Below are positions 1 through 8,466 of a stretch of DNA of 64,000 nt, one piece after another. A program made the translations under genes and the position numbers. Numbering within the stretch: position 1 is the first letter of the stretch; each line of letters opens with the position of its first letter. Source of the stretch: Anaerolineales bacterium UBA5195 (GTDB lineage Bacteria > Chloroflexota > Anaerolineae > Anaerolineales > Villigracilaceae); assembly GCA_002412925.1 (NCBI GenBank), contig DHVZ01000077.1, forward strand, positions 1 to 64,000, in the 5' to 3' direction. Under the pieces are notes generated by a model. It did not search any database, was not told where the DNA came from, and saw only the letters and a list, made by a program, of their open reading frames with translations.

Positions 1-40
1 CTTCCGAAAAATTGAACCGCACCCTTGGCGAAAAAGGTGC

Positions 41-69
41 TTTCCATCCAATCAAAAGTCTGCTATAAT
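41..69 (+). promoter_or_regulatory. Putative sigma-70 promoter of rho
   Basis: TTTCCA (41-46) and a perfect TATAAT (64-69) are separated by 17 bp. The promoter would give a leader of about 170 nt before rho, which suits the autoregulated long rho leaders known in other bacteria. It was read by eye only. Confidence 0.55.
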
Positions 70-245
70 AAAACAACTCCCCGATAGGTTTTCAATTAAT
101 TCCGGTTGTTTTGGGGCTTGGCCGGGCAACATTTTCCTTGATGCATATTTCCCTTGATTGATTAAATTACTCTTTAACCGTCTTGCGCGCGCGAGACGGA
201 TTTTGGCTTTTCACTTCACCCCACCCTCAGAGTTGAGACGATCTC

Positions 246-1529
246 ATGATGAATATTCTTGAACTTGAAAGTAAGCCCCTGGCTGAGTTGCGCTTGATGG
301 CCTCCAGGGATTTTGGCGTGCAGAATGCCAATCGCCTGAAAAAAGAAGCGCTTGTCCTGCGTCTGCGCCAGGAAGAGGCCGCCCAGGAAGGCCTCGAAAT
401 CCGTGGAGGAATCCTGGAAATCATGGACGAAGGGATTGGTTTCCTGCGCTCGGCGCGCTACAGTATCAGCGAAGATGATGTCTACGTTTCGCAGGCGCAA
501 TTGCGGCGTTATGATTTGCGCTCCGGCGATTTGATTTTAGGCCACTCGCGTCCGCCGCGCGAATCGGAACGCCATTGGGGGCTTTTGAAGGTTGAAAGCG
601 TCAATGGCGTCGACCCCGAAGAAGCCCGCCGTCGTCCCAAGTTCGAGAACCTGACCCCGATTTTCCCCGACCAACGTTTTGACCTGGAGACCCGCGGCGA
701 CATCCTCGCCACGCGCATGATCAACTTGATCGCGCCCATCGGCCGCGGGCAGCGCGGATTAATTGTCTCGCCTCCCAAAGCCGGCAAGACGACCATTTTG
801 AAGCAAATCGCCAACGCGATTTCAACCCAGTATCCTGATGTGCACTTGATGGTGGCCTTGATCGGTGAGCGCCCCGAGGAAGTGACCGACATGGATCGCT
901 CGGTGGATGCCGAAGTGATCGCATCCACATTTGATGAGCCGGTGACTTCGCATGTGCGTACTGCTGAAATTGCGCTCGAACGCGCCAAGCGCATCGTTGA
1001 AATTGGCCGTCACGTGGTCATTTTGATGGATTCAATCACCCGCTTGGCGCGCGCTTACAACCTGACGGTCAACCCCTCTGGCCGCACCCTGAGCGGTGGT
1101 ATGGATCCCTCGGCGTTGTACCCGCCCAAGCATTTCTTTGGCGCGGCGCGCAATCTGGAAGAAGGCGGTTCGCTGACCATCATCGCCACCTGCCTGGTGG
1201 ATACCGGCTCGCGCCTGGATGATGTGGTTTACGAAGAGTTTAAAGGTACCGGCAACATGGAATTGCATCTCTCGCGCAAGCTCCAGGAACGCCGTACCTT
1301 CCCGGCGGTTGATTTGGAGCGTTCATCCACACGGCGCGAAGACCTGCTGCTTGGGCCTGACATCCTCCAACGGGTTTGGACGATGCGCCGCATGTACTCG
1401 CAGATGACGGCCAACCCGCCCTCCGGCGCTGGCATGGATCAAACTGTGGCGACCGAAGCCATCATCAACCGCATGGCGAAGACCAAGAATAATATGGATT
1501 TCCTGGAAACCCTGACTGATAGCATGTAA
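246..1529 (+). CDS. rho: Transcription termination factor Rho
   Basis: Rho is the hexameric RNA-dependent ATPase that terminates transcription. The 427-residue protein has the N-terminal Rho domain (ELESKPLAELRLMA), an OB-fold cold-shock RNA-binding domain (about residues 50-125), and a RecA-type ATPase core. The core has Walker A PPKAGKTT (about 178-185), the VALIGERPEEVTDM segment and Walker B VVILMDSITRLARAYN. The secondary-channel loop is present as GGMDPSALYPPK. Length and motif order are typical and no insertion is seen. Two adjacent ATGs (246, 249) are possible starts; the upstream Shine-Dalgarno is weak. The gene is probably monocistronic behind a long leader. Confidence 0.97.
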   Translation: MMNILELESKPLAELRLMASRDFGVQNANRLKKEALVLRLRQEEAAQEGLEIRGGILEIMDEGIGFLRSARYSISEDDVYVSQAQLRRYDLRSGDLILGHSRPPRESERHWGLLKVESVNGVDPEEARRRPKFENLTPIFPDQRFDLETRGDILATRMINLIAPIGRGQRGLIVSPPKAGKTTILKQIANAISTQYPDVHLMVALIGERPEEVTDMDRSVDAEVIASTFDEPVTSHVRTAEIALERAKRIVEIGRHVVILMDSITRLARAYNLTVNPSGRTLSGGMDPSALYPPKHFFGAARNLEEGGSLTIIATCLVDTGSRLDDVVYEEFKGTGNMELHLSRKLQERRTFPAVDLERSSTRREDLLLGPDILQRVWTMRRMYSQMTANPPSGAGMDQTVATEAIINRMAKTKNNMDFLETLTDSM

Positions 1530-1563
1530 ATCAGTGCTGGACGAGGTTTTATACACCCATAGC

Positions 1564-1592
1564 TTCTAATTTGTAGCCGGGAAGGGTATAAT
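1564..1592 (+). promoter_or_regulatory. Putative promoter of the LysM/M23 - biotin ligase pair
   Basis: TTCTAA (1564-1569) and TATAAT (1587-1592) are spaced by 17 bp, 27 bp upstream of the next start codon. It suggests that rho and the following operon are transcribed separately. Confidence 0.5.
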
Positions 1593-1618
1593 CTCGTGTA
1601 ACTCAAGGCATTACTGGT

Positions 1619-2674
1619 ATGAATAAAACAAATTCTCTCTGGTTCAACCTGATTAGCTGGGGCATTACCCTCCTGCTGGTGCTTGCCGCAGGCGTTTTTG
1701 CGTTCTGGTGGATGCAAAATCCGCCGGTTGTGGCTGCCGCTCCCTTCCCGGCGGTTGTTGAAGCGACTGGTGAAAACCCCCAGGCAGCGGCCGTCCCGGC
1801 AGGCAACCTGATCTCGGTCTTATCCCTGCCTGCCATCGAGCGCAACCTGACCCTGAAAACGATTGTTCCCGAACGCCCGCGTTATGCAGTTTCCAGGCAT
1901 ACGGTGTCGCGCGGCGACTCGGTCTTTGCCATCGCCAAAGAGTCCAGCATCAAACCAGATACGCTTTTATGGGCCAATTATGATGTCTTGAACGACAGCC
2001 CCGATAGTATTCGCCCCGGGCAGGAACTCAATATCCCGCCCACAGACGGCATCCTCTACCAATGGAAAGACGCCGACACCCTCGAAAAAGTGGCGACCGA
2101 ATATAAGGCCAAAGTCGAAGATATCCTGAATTGGCCCGGTAATAATGTCGACCTCACCAGCCCAAAGTTTACGACCGGCCAACTGGTTATGATACCTGGC
2201 GGGTCGCGCGAGTATAAACAATGGCTGATCCCGACTATTGCGCGTGGGAAATCTGGCACAGCCAGCGTGGCCGGTTTGTCCTGCGGCGGCGGGCCGGTTG
2301 GCAACGGGGCATTTATTTTCCCAACTGCGAACCGTTTTGTGTCGGGGAATGATTACTATGGCGGACACTTGGCCATCGACCTGGCTGCTGGCGAGGGCGC
2401 GCCTGTCTATGCCGCCGATGCTGGCGTGGTGACCAGGGCCGACTCCGGTTACAACAACGGTTATGGCAATGTTGTCATGATCGACCATGGGAACGGTTTC
2501 GTGACCCTCTATGCCCACTTGAGTCAGATCAACGTCAGTGTCTGCCAGGGAGTTGGGACGGGCACTGTCATCGGCGCAGCGGGCAATACCGGCAACTCTT
2601 TCGGCGCGCATCTGCATTTTGAAGTCCGCCAAAACGGCGGCTTTATCAATCCCTGGAATGTTCTCGGTCAATAG
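1619..2674 (+). CDS. LysM-containing M23 family murein endopeptidase
   Basis: A membrane-anchored cell-wall protein of 351 residues. Residues about 10-30 form an N-terminal membrane segment. A LysM domain (about 88-140, starting RHTVSRGDSVFAIAKES) and a second, weaker LysM-like segment (about 142-195) follow. The C-terminal part is a peptidase M23 domain with HLAIDLAAGEGAPVYAA, the VMIDHGNGFVTLYAHL stretch and HLHFEVR, which carry the zinc-binding His/Asp residues of the LytM fold. It probably acts outside the membrane on peptidoglycan cross-links, either as a hydrolase or as an activator. The stop overlaps the start of the biotin ligase gene, implying co-translation. Confidence 0.9.
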   Translation: MNKTNSLWFNLISWGITLLLVLAAGVFAFWWMQNPPVVAAAPFPAVVEATGENPQAAAVPAGNLISVLSLPAIERNLTLKTIVPERPRYAVSRHTVSRGDSVFAIAKESSIKPDTLLWANYDVLNDSPDSIRPGQELNIPPTDGILYQWKDADTLEKVATEYKAKVEDILNWPGNNVDLTSPKFTTGQLVMIPGGSREYKQWLIPTIARGKSGTASVAGLSCGGGPVGNGAFIFPTANRFVSGNDYYGGHLAIDLAAGEGAPVYAADAGVVTRADSGYNNGYGNVVMIDHGNGFVTLYAHLSQINVSVCQGVGTGTVIGAAGNTGNSFGAHLHFEVRQNGGFINPWNVLGQ

Positions 2675-3452
2675 CCCGGACGAAGTGAAACTCAAGGCCG
2701 CCTTGCGTGATTTTCCGCTGGGCGGCTTGCGCTTTTTCCCGTCGATCGGCTCGACCAACGACGAGGCCCTGGCCTGGGCTGCCGCCGGCGCAAAGGATCT
2801 GTCGCTAATTGTCGCCGATGAGCAAACCACCGGGCGCGGGCGGATGGGGCGAAAATGGTTCACACCGCCTGGCTCTGCGTTGGCTTTTAGTTTGGTGCTC
2901 GAGCCGCAGGGGCAGGAACGTGAAGCCATTGGCAGGTTTTCCGGGCTGGGGGCGCTGGCATTGGTTGGCGCGTTGAAAAAGCATGGCGTGACGGCGCAGA
3001 TTAAATGGCCGAATGACGTGCTGATTAACGAAAAGAAAACCGCCGGGATTTTGGTCGAAACCGTCTGGATGGGGGATGATGTAGACAACATTGTGCTGGG
3101 GATGGGCGTTAACATCTCCCCAGAGTCGGTGCCGTCACTCAAAGGATTGAACTTCCCCGCCACCTGTGTTCAGTCCGAGGGACCGAATTCCCTCCCGCGT
3201 TTTGACCTGCTCAAAGACCTGCTGGCGGAGCTCATTTCACTGCGTGCCACACTGGCATCTGACGGGTTCCTGCGCGACTGGGAAGCGGCCCTGGCTTTTC
3301 GAGGCAGGACGGTCCACGTTTGGGTAGGCGAATTGGAGCCGGTCATTGGGCAGGTCTTTGGCCTCGAAACGGATGGCAGTTTGCGGCTGAGAACGGCCGG
3401 GGGGGAGATTCGGGTCATTCGATTCGGCGAAGTCCATCTCCGCCCGTTGTGA
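2658..3452 (+). CDS. birA: Biotin--[acetyl-CoA-carboxylase] ligase (BirA/BPL catalytic type)
   Basis: The enzyme attaches biotin to the carboxyl carrier protein of acetyl-CoA carboxylase through biotinyl-AMP. The hallmark biotin-binding motifs are visible: SIGSTNDEALA, the loop TTGRGRMGRKW, and KWPNDVLINEKKTAGILVE. A C-terminal BPL_C-like domain ends the protein (about residues 215-264). The ATG at 2658 gives 264 residues and a 17-bp overlap with the upstream gene; earlier in-frame starts lie inside that gene. There is no N-terminal helix-turn-helix, so it should be the monofunctional class rather than a repressor. Confidence 0.93.
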   Translation: MFSVNSPDEVKLKAALRDFPLGGLRFFPSIGSTNDEALAWAAAGAKDLSLIVADEQTTGRGRMGRKWFTPPGSALAFSLVLEPQGQEREAIGRFSGLGALALVGALKKHGVTAQIKWPNDVLINEKKTAGILVETVWMGDDVDNIVLGMGVNISPESVPSLKGLNFPATCVQSEGPNSLPRFDLLKDLLAELISLRATLASDGFLRDWEAALAFRGRTVHVWVGELEPVIGQVFGLETDGSLRLRTAGGEIRVIRFGEVHLRPL

Positions 3453-3496
3453 TATACTTTAATATATAATCGGTCCTTCACAAAAGTTGAGAAATT

Positions 3497-3547
3497 CCGA
3501 TTTTTGGGGTGTGTGGCGTTACGCCCGCCACACACCCCAAAAATCGG
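3497..3547. terminator. 22-bp perfect inverted repeat, likely intrinsic terminator
   Basis: Arms 3497-3518 and 3526-3547 are perfectly complementary around a 7-nt loop and contain T5/A5 runs inside the arms. It follows birA and precedes the 3595 gene. The length of the perfect stem is unusual for a plain terminator. Confidence 0.7.
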
Positions 3548-3594
3548 GCTTCTTCAAGACGTTTCTGAACTACTGATAATCTACGAGGTGCGCC

Positions 3595-3846
3595 ATGTTT
3601 GATGATTTAAGAAGCGGCAGTGATGACCAATCCTCCTTTTTCCAGGATGATCTTGCAGACCTTGACCCCTTGCTTGAAGAGAAGCCCAAGAAAAACAGCG
3701 TGGGGCTGAATGTCAGGTTCAATAGCAAGACGTTCCTGGGGATGAGCGCCTTCCAGCGTTTTGTGATTTCAACCCTGTTATTGATTATGGTTTGTATTAT
3801 GGGAACGATGTTGTTAATGATTTCAGGTTCCGTCGCCTTGTTTTAG
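3595..3846 (+). CDS. Small single-pass membrane protein of unknown function
   Basis: An 83-residue protein with an acidic, Asp/Ser-rich N-terminus, a basic middle part, and one C-terminal membrane helix (about residues 58-80) followed by SGSVALF. A GAGGTG-like ribosome site lies about 6 bases before the ATG. The topology suggests a tail-anchored protein with a cytosolic N-terminus. I do not recognise a family. It stands alone between two hairpin terminators. Confidence 0.7.
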   Translation: MFDDLRSGSDDQSSFFQDDLADLDPLLEEKPKKNSVGLNVRFNSKTFLGMSAFQRFVISTLLLIMVCIMGTMLLMISGSVALF

Positions 3847-3909
3847 CCTCGGAAACGAAAAAGAGACAGGTGAATGACGGCTGAAATACGCTGGTTTGCC
3901 TGCCGGTCA

Positions 3910-3930
3910 GCCTGATTTAGCTCAGTAGGT
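3910..3930 (+). other. tRNA 5'-end-like fragment (acceptor and D-arm only)
   Basis: The 21 bases GCCTGATTTAGCTCAGTAGG plus T resemble the first part of a tRNA (acceptor strand, then the AGCTCAGTAGGT D-arm). The sequence then runs straight into a terminator stem, with no anticodon or T arm. It is either a degenerate tRNA relic or chance. Confidence 0.3.
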
Positions 3931-3932
3931 AA

Positions 3933-3965
3933 AAAATTCCCGCACTTCAAAAGTGCGGGAATTTT
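3933..3965. terminator. Bidirectional terminator between convergent genes
   Basis: A 15-bp perfect stem (3933-3947 with 3951-3965) around CAA, with A-rich and T-rich flanks on both strands. It serves the 3595 gene on the plus strand and gyrA on the minus strand. Confidence 0.85.
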
Positions 3966-3994
3966 ATGTTTTATCAACCCGCGTGTAATAGGAG

Positions 3995-6517
3995 TTAGAG
4001 TAAGCCGGGCTGGTCTTGCGTGGGCGCATTATCTTCTCCGCCATTTGCGCCGGCTTTTTTCAAGTCGGCGGCGGCGATGCGCGCGATGGCTGCCAGGCCG
4101 TCACCGGACTGGAGTTTGATCAGATGCACACCCCGGGTGGCGCGGCTGGCCTGTTTGATTTCTTTCACTTTCAAGCGCAGGATGATGCCATTGGCCGAGA
4201 TCAAGGTCAGGTCGTCAGACGGCTGGACAACGCGCGCGGTGACGATTTTTCCCACAATCGGGATGGCTTTCTGGTCGATGGTGGCTACGCCGCCTGTTGC
4301 GCGACCCTTGGCCGGATACTGGGTGAGCGGTGTCTGTTTGCCGTGACCATTTTTGGTGACAATCAGCAGGGACCCGCCTGTTTCGACCACTTCCATCCCG
4401 GCCACACGGTCATCTTTGCCCAGGCGAATGCCCTGGACGCCGCCGGCGGTGCGTCCCATGGAGCGGACGGCCTTTTCGGAGAAGCGCAAGGCCTGGCCGC
4501 GCTCAGTGATGAACATGATTTCATCGTTGCCGCTGGTGAGATGCGCCCAGCCCAGTTCATCGCCATTTTCGAGCGTCACGGCGATCAGGCCAGATGGACG
4601 CACCGAGGCGAAGTCTTCCAGGTCAACACGTTTGACCTTGCCGTGTAAAGTAGCCAGCGTACAAAACCCGTGCGAGCTAAAGTCGGCTATTGACAGGGTG
4701 GCGGTAACTTTTTCACCTGCGTCGAGCGAGAGCACGTTGTAGATGGAGATGCCTTTTCCGGTGCGGTCGGCGTCAGGGATATTGTAGACCTTTTCGCTGT
4801 AGACTTTGCCCTTATCCGAGAAGAAGAGTACTGTGTGCAGGGTGCGCGCCGGGAACATGAACAAGACTTCATCTTCTTCTTTGGTGGTGTGTCCCATGAC
4901 ACCCCTGCCGCCAATATTCTGCGATTTGTAGGCCGCCGAACTGGTTCGCTTGATGTATCCGCGCTGGGTGAGGGTGATCAGCACAGCCTCATCCTGCACG
5001 AGGTCTTCTTCCCTGAATTCTTCCCTGGCGTCACCTGCGATGCGCGTGCGGCGTTCATCGCCGAATTTCTCAGCCAGTTCCTTCATGTCGGTTTGGATAA
5101 GTGCCAGGATTTTCTTGGGGTTTGCCAGCAGGTCTTCGTAGAAGGCAATCTGTTCCTTGATTTGCTTGGCTTCTTCTTCAATTTTCCAACGTTCGAGCGC
5201 GGCCAGGCGGCGCAACTGCAAATCCAGAATGGCCTGTGATTGGAGTTCCGAGAGTTTGAAGCGTTCCATTAACTTCTGTTTGGCATCCTCGGCATCATCG
5301 GCCTGGCGGATGGTCAGGATGACATCATCCAGGTTGGCCAGGGCGATCAGTAATCCATCCAGGATGTGAGCACGGGCGCGGGCTTTGTCCAGTTCGAACT
5401 GCGTCCGGCGGGTGATGACGTTGACGCGGTGTTCAATAAAAATCTGTAAACAACGTTTGAGCGTCAGTGTGCGCGGCTCGAGTCGCCCGCTTTCATCCGC
5501 GATCAGCGCCAAGAGTTGGACCCCAAAAGTGGATTGCAGCGAAGTATATTTGAAGAGTTGGTTGAGCACTTTTTTGGGCTGGGCGCCGCGCTTGAGTTCG
5601 ATGACGATGCTCATGCCGCGCTGGTCGCTTTCGTCGCGCATGTCCGAGATTTGATCGATCTTGTCTTCGCGAACGAGTTCGGCAATCCGCTCGATCAGGG
5701 TGGTTTTATTGACCTGGTAGGGAATTTCTGTGATGTTGATTTGGTGCCGCCCCGACTTCATCTCTTCAATATGGGCGATGCCGCGCAGGACGAGGCGTCC
5801 CTTGCCGGTGGAGTAGGCATGCAGGATGCCTTCTTTACCCACGATCATGCCGCCGGTGGGAAAATCTGGCCCGGGGACGAATTCCATCAACTTTTCCACC
5901 TGGACATCCTCGATGGTGTCGTAGTTTTCGATCAAATAATCGATGGCCCCGGCCAATTCGCGCAAGTTGTGCGGCGGAATGTTGGTGGCCATCCCCACGG
6001 CGATACCGGATGAGCCGTTTAGCAACAGGTTGGGTAACCGGCTGGGCAGGACGAGCGGTTCTTGGAGCGAATCGTCGAAGTTGGGGCCGAAGTCCACCGT
6101 GTTTTTTTCGATATCGGCCAGCATTTCTTCGGCCATTTTGTTCAGGCGCGCCTCGGTATAACGCATGGCGGCCGGGGCGTCGCCATCGATCGAGCCGAAG
6201 TTGCCTTGGCCATCAACGAGCATATAACGCAGAGAGAAATCCTGGGCCATGCGCGCCATTGATTCGTAGACCGCCGAGTCGCCGTGCGGGTGGTATTTAC
6301 CCAGAACTTCACCGACGATGCGGGCGGATTTCTTGTAGGATGAATTGGCGCGGATGCCCATATCGTGCATGGCAAACAGGATCCGGCGGTGGACGGGTTT
6401 CAGGCCGTCGCGGGCGTCAGGCAGGGCGCGGGCCACGATCACGCTCATCGCGTAATCGAGATAAGCGTCGCGCATTTGGGTGTCAATGTCAACTTGTTGA
6501 ATGTTGCCGATGTCCAT
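3995..6517 (-). CDS. gyrA: DNA gyrase subunit A
   Basis: The breakage-reunion subunit of DNA gyrase, 840 residues. Near the N-terminus are YLDYAMSVIVARALPDARDG and the catalytic-tyrosine segment AAMRYTEARL. The tower and coiled-coil regions follow. The C-terminal beta-pinwheel carries a GyrA-box-like QNIGGRGVMG, which favours GyrA over ParC. The quinolone-determining stretch reads HPHGDSAVYE, the Ser form usually associated with sensitivity. The tail is acidic and Asn/Gln-rich. The gene has its own promoter and converges on the 3595 gene. Confidence 0.96.
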   Translation of the reverse strand: MDIGNIQQVDIDTQMRDAYLDYAMSVIVARALPDARDGLKPVHRRILFAMHDMGIRANSSYKKSARIVGEVLGKYHPHGDSAVYESMARMAQDFSLRYMLVDGQGNFGSIDGDAPAAMRYTEARLNKMAEEMLADIEKNTVDFGPNFDDSLQEPLVLPSRLPNLLLNGSSGIAVGMATNIPPHNLRELAGAIDYLIENYDTIEDVQVEKLMEFVPGPDFPTGGMIVGKEGILHAYSTGKGRLVLRGIAHIEEMKSGRHQINITEIPYQVNKTTLIERIAELVREDKIDQISDMRDESDQRGMSIVIELKRGAQPKKVLNQLFKYTSLQSTFGVQLLALIADESGRLEPRTLTLKRCLQIFIEHRVNVITRRTQFELDKARARAHILDGLLIALANLDDVILTIRQADDAEDAKQKLMERFKLSELQSQAILDLQLRRLAALERWKIEEEAKQIKEQIAFYEDLLANPKKILALIQTDMKELAEKFGDERRTRIAGDAREEFREEDLVQDEAVLITLTQRGYIKRTSSAAYKSQNIGGRGVMGHTTKEEDEVLFMFPARTLHTVLFFSDKGKVYSEKVYNIPDADRTGKGISIYNVLSLDAGEKVTATLSIADFSSHGFCTLATLHGKVKRVDLEDFASVRPSGLIAVTLENGDELGWAHLTSGNDEIMFITERGQALRFSEKAVRSMGRTAGGVQGIRLGKDDRVAGMEVVETGGSLLIVTKNGHGKQTPLTQYPAKGRATGGVATIDQKAIPIVGKIVTARVVQPSDDLTLISANGIILRLKVKEIKQASRATRGVHLIKLQSGDGLAAIARIAAADLKKAGANGGEDNAPTQDQPGLL

Positions 6518-6547
6518 GATTTCCTCACACAGTGCTGTGCATCAAAA

Positions 6548-6574
6548 TACGCAATACGGGTCGCGTATTGCGTA
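6548..6574. repeat. Short palindromic intergenic repeat (GCGTATTG type)
   Basis: TACGCAATACG (6548-6558) and its complement (6564-6574) form an 11-bp stem, followed by further imperfect GCGTA units up to about 6585. It lies in the gyrA leader. Similar low-complexity GCGTATTGCGTA strings occur between genes in many bacteria. Confidence 0.5.
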
Positions 6575-6612
6575 CTGCGTATCGCGGTTTTCTGGAGAAA
6601 CTCCAGGGCTTT

Positions 6613-6618
6613 ATTATA
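6613..6618 (-). promoter_or_regulatory. Extended -10 element for gyrA
   Basis: On the minus strand TGG-TATAAT forms an extended -10 about 95 bp upstream of gyrA. No clear -35 is seen. Confidence 0.45.
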
Positions 6619-6626
6619 CCAAACGC

Positions 6627-6654
6627 TTGCCAATGCTGGGGAAGCTGGTATAAT
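6627..6654 (+). promoter_or_regulatory. Promoter of tRNA-Pro
   Basis: TTGCCA (6627-6632), 16 bp, TATAAT (6649-6654) with an extended TGG. Transcription should start about 26 bp before the tRNA. It is divergent from the gyrA promoter. Confidence 0.75.
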
Positions 6655-6686
6655 ACCGTTCGCTATTCCCCTTACGGGGATTACAT

Positions 6687-6760
6687 CGGGGCGTGGCTCA
6701 GACCGGTAGAGCGCACGGTTCGGGTCCGTGAGGCCCCCGGTTCAAATCCGGGCGCCCCGA
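6687..6760 (+). tRNA. tRNA-Pro (anticodon CGG)
   Basis: A complete cloverleaf. Acceptor CGGGGCG pairs with CGCCCCG, and the D arm is GCTC/GAGC. The anticodon stem CACGG/CCGTG encloses loop TTCGGGT, giving anticodon CGG. The T arm is CCCGG/CCGGG with loop TTCAAAT, and the discriminator base is A. No CCA is encoded. The anticodon-loop-to-3' half is the attachment site of the downstream elements, and integration has preserved the gene. Confidence 0.95.
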
Positions 6761-6764
6761 CAAG
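6718..6764 (+). repeat. Attachment site copy 1 (attL, inside tRNA-Pro)
   Basis: From the anticodon loop to CAAG just past the tRNA. It is identical over 47 bp to 46054-46100 and over 45 bp to 54279-54323, as expected for integrase crossover at a tRNA 3' end. Confidence 0.9.
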
Positions 6765-6772
6765 CACCAACC

Positions 6773-6815
6773 CCTGTATGCACAGTTTGGTAAAATCGCC
6801 AGATGTGCATACAGG
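6773..6815. terminator. Hairpin directly after attachment copy 1
   Basis: CCTGTATGCACA (6773-6784) pairs with 6804-6815 in a perfect 12-bp stem with a 19-nt loop, 8 bases after the attachment sequence. No T run follows. Copies 2 and 3 are followed by hairpins of different sequence at nearly the same place. Roles could be tRNA 3'-end formation or accessory recombinase binding. Confidence 0.5.
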
Positions 6816-6955
6816 CATAGCCCTGGGGGCTGAAAAATGTGTACCTCTGTCAGCACAACTAAATTGAAAAACAGGAGAAAAAAAAGCCTGTTGATAATTA
6901 TCAGTCCATTCTGACGATTATCGTTCATATTTAGAAGTAACCAGGAGCTGCACAT

Positions 6956-7888
6956 ATGAAAACACTCACTTTTGAAAGCGCAATACACGGATATTTGCTC
7001 GCCGCAGGCGCCCGCCACCTCAGCCCGCGCACCATTGCCGATTATATGAACACCTTCAAAAAATTTACGGCTACCCTGCCAGGCAAGGATTTCCCCCTCG
7101 CGAACATCACCAGCCAGCATATTGAAACTTTCCTGCGCGAGCAGCACGGACTCACCAACAAAACCCTCCTCAACTACTACGTGGGCCTTTCCGCCTTCTG
7201 GACCTGGGCTACGCGTGAGAAACTCGTCCCCGAACACATCCTTCATTCCATCCCCGCTCCCAAGCCCGAACAGCGCGATATCGTCCCCTTCACCGCACAG
7301 GAGCTCAAGCTGATTGTCACCTCGCTAAAACGATCAAGACCATATACCCGCCCAGGCAAAGCCCTCTGTGACCATTCCATCAACGAATGGAACGCCGCCC
7401 GCAACTATGCCATCCTCCTGCTCCTGCTTGATACCGGCATGCGCGCCACCGAACTTTGCGAGATCAACCTGCACCAGGTCGATGAACGCAACCACCGCGT
7501 CCACATCCTGGGCAAGGGAGCCAAAGAGCGCACCCTTCCCTTCAGCCCGCGCACCGGGCAGGCTCTCTGGCGCTACCTTGCCACCCGGGATATGACCTAC
7601 GGTCAGCGTGTCTTCGTCTCATCCACTGGCGGCGACTTTGACCGCAACGACCTGCTCGTCACACTTAAGCGCATCGGTGACCGTGCTGAAGTCCCCGGTT
7701 GTAACCCCCACCGCTTTCGGCATACCTTTGCCATTCAATTCCTGCGCAACGGCGGCGACGCCTACACCCTCCAGGCCATGCTCGGACATTCCACGCTAGA
7801 GATGGTCAAGACCTACTTGCGCCTCGCCCAGATCGACCTCGACAAAGCCCACCGCCACGCTTCCCCTGTTGATAACTGGCGGTTATGA
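6956..7888 (+). CDS. int: Tyrosine site-specific integrase of E1
   Basis: A 310-residue tyrosine recombinase. An N-terminal SAM-like core-binding domain (about 5-90, HLSPRTIADYMNTFKKF) precedes the catalytic domain with Arg in TGMRATELCEI, HRFRHTFAIQFL, LGHSTLEMV and Tyr in KTYLRL, so the catalytic set looks complete. It lies 196 bp from the tRNA attachment site and points away from it, the classic place for the integrase that inserted E1. It converges on the late operon across a terminator. GGAG lies 10 bases before the start. Confidence 0.93.
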   Translation: MKTLTFESAIHGYLLAAGARHLSPRTIADYMNTFKKFTATLPGKDFPLANITSQHIETFLREQHGLTNKTLLNYYVGLSAFWTWATREKLVPEHILHSIPAPKPEQRDIVPFTAQELKLIVTSLKRSRPYTRPGKALCDHSINEWNAARNYAILLLLLDTGMRATELCEINLHQVDERNHRVHILGKGAKERTLPFSPRTGQALWRYLATRDMTYGQRVFVSSTGGDFDRNDLLVTLKRIGDRAEVPGCNPHRFRHTFAIQFLRNGGDAYTLQAMLGHSTLEMVKTYLRLAQIDLDKAHRHASPVDNWRL

Positions 7889-7895
7889 TCTCGGT

Positions 7896-7932
7896 TATAA
7901 AAACTCCCACTCATAGAGCGGGAGTTTTTATA
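7896..7932. terminator. Bidirectional terminator between int and the late operon
   Basis: A 13-bp stem (7896-7908 with 7920-7932) with A5/T5 flanks on both strands. It ends the plus-strand integrase transcript and the minus-strand tail-fibre transcript. Confidence 0.85.
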
Positions 7933-8004
7933 ATACTTAATGCTTTCTTGCCGCCCGGCATACTCCCAGCCAGAAAATTAAACCCAGTACATAATACACT
8001 GCAA

Positions 8005-8457
8005 TCATGCAGGCCATTTCATCACTGGCAACTCGGCTACCAACTCATCTTTGCTCGGGATGGATCTTGTCCCGGCACGAACGGCAGCTATTACATCATA
8101 GCAGGCTACCCAAACGGCATCGCGCCAGGCTATTGCCGCCTCGGCTTCTTCGGCCCACTGCGCAATAGACGATGAAGCATACGAAGTCGCGGCCAATATT
8201 GATCCGTACCCGCGCTCGGCAACCACCGCGTCCATGTGCGCCTGAACAGCGTCCGCCATCATGTTTTGAACCTCGCTCAGAGAAGGACCCGCGACGTGCG
8301 CTTCATAAATCGCAATGACCGCGGCTTTGTCGTCGCTATCTTCTACCTGGATAAACTCCTCTGGGCGGCTTGATGTCCGGGTAAACCCGGCTGCGGCAAG
8401 CTCCTGAATAAGATTGACTATGTTTACTGCTTTGTCGAGCGCGATTGTCACTGTCAT
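8005..8457 (-). CDS. Phage protein at the distal end of the late operon, possible fibre chaperone
   Basis: 150 residues, mostly helical and Ala-rich. A conserved-looking tail includes SIAQWAEEAEAAIAWRDAVW and ends VAELPVMKWPA. This Trp-rich ending resembles small phage proteins encoded after tail fibres, such as fibre-assembly helpers. It is the last gene of the late operon, 9 bp after the fibre gene. Function is inferred from position and composition only. Confidence 0.6.
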   Translation of the reverse strand: MTVTIALDKAVNIVNLIQELAAAGFTRTSSRPEEFIQVEDSDDKAAVIAIYEAHVAGPSLSEVQNMMADAVQAHMDAVVAERGYGSILAATSYASSSIAQWAEEAEAAIAWRDAVWVACYDVIAAVRAGTRSIPSKDELVAELPVMKWPA

Positions 8458-8466
8458 CGATATCTC

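Noticed and set aside
1967..3163. A 398-codon minus-strand frame opposite the M23 and biotin-ligase genes
   Set aside because: Both plus-strand genes have full family motifs; the antisense frame has none.
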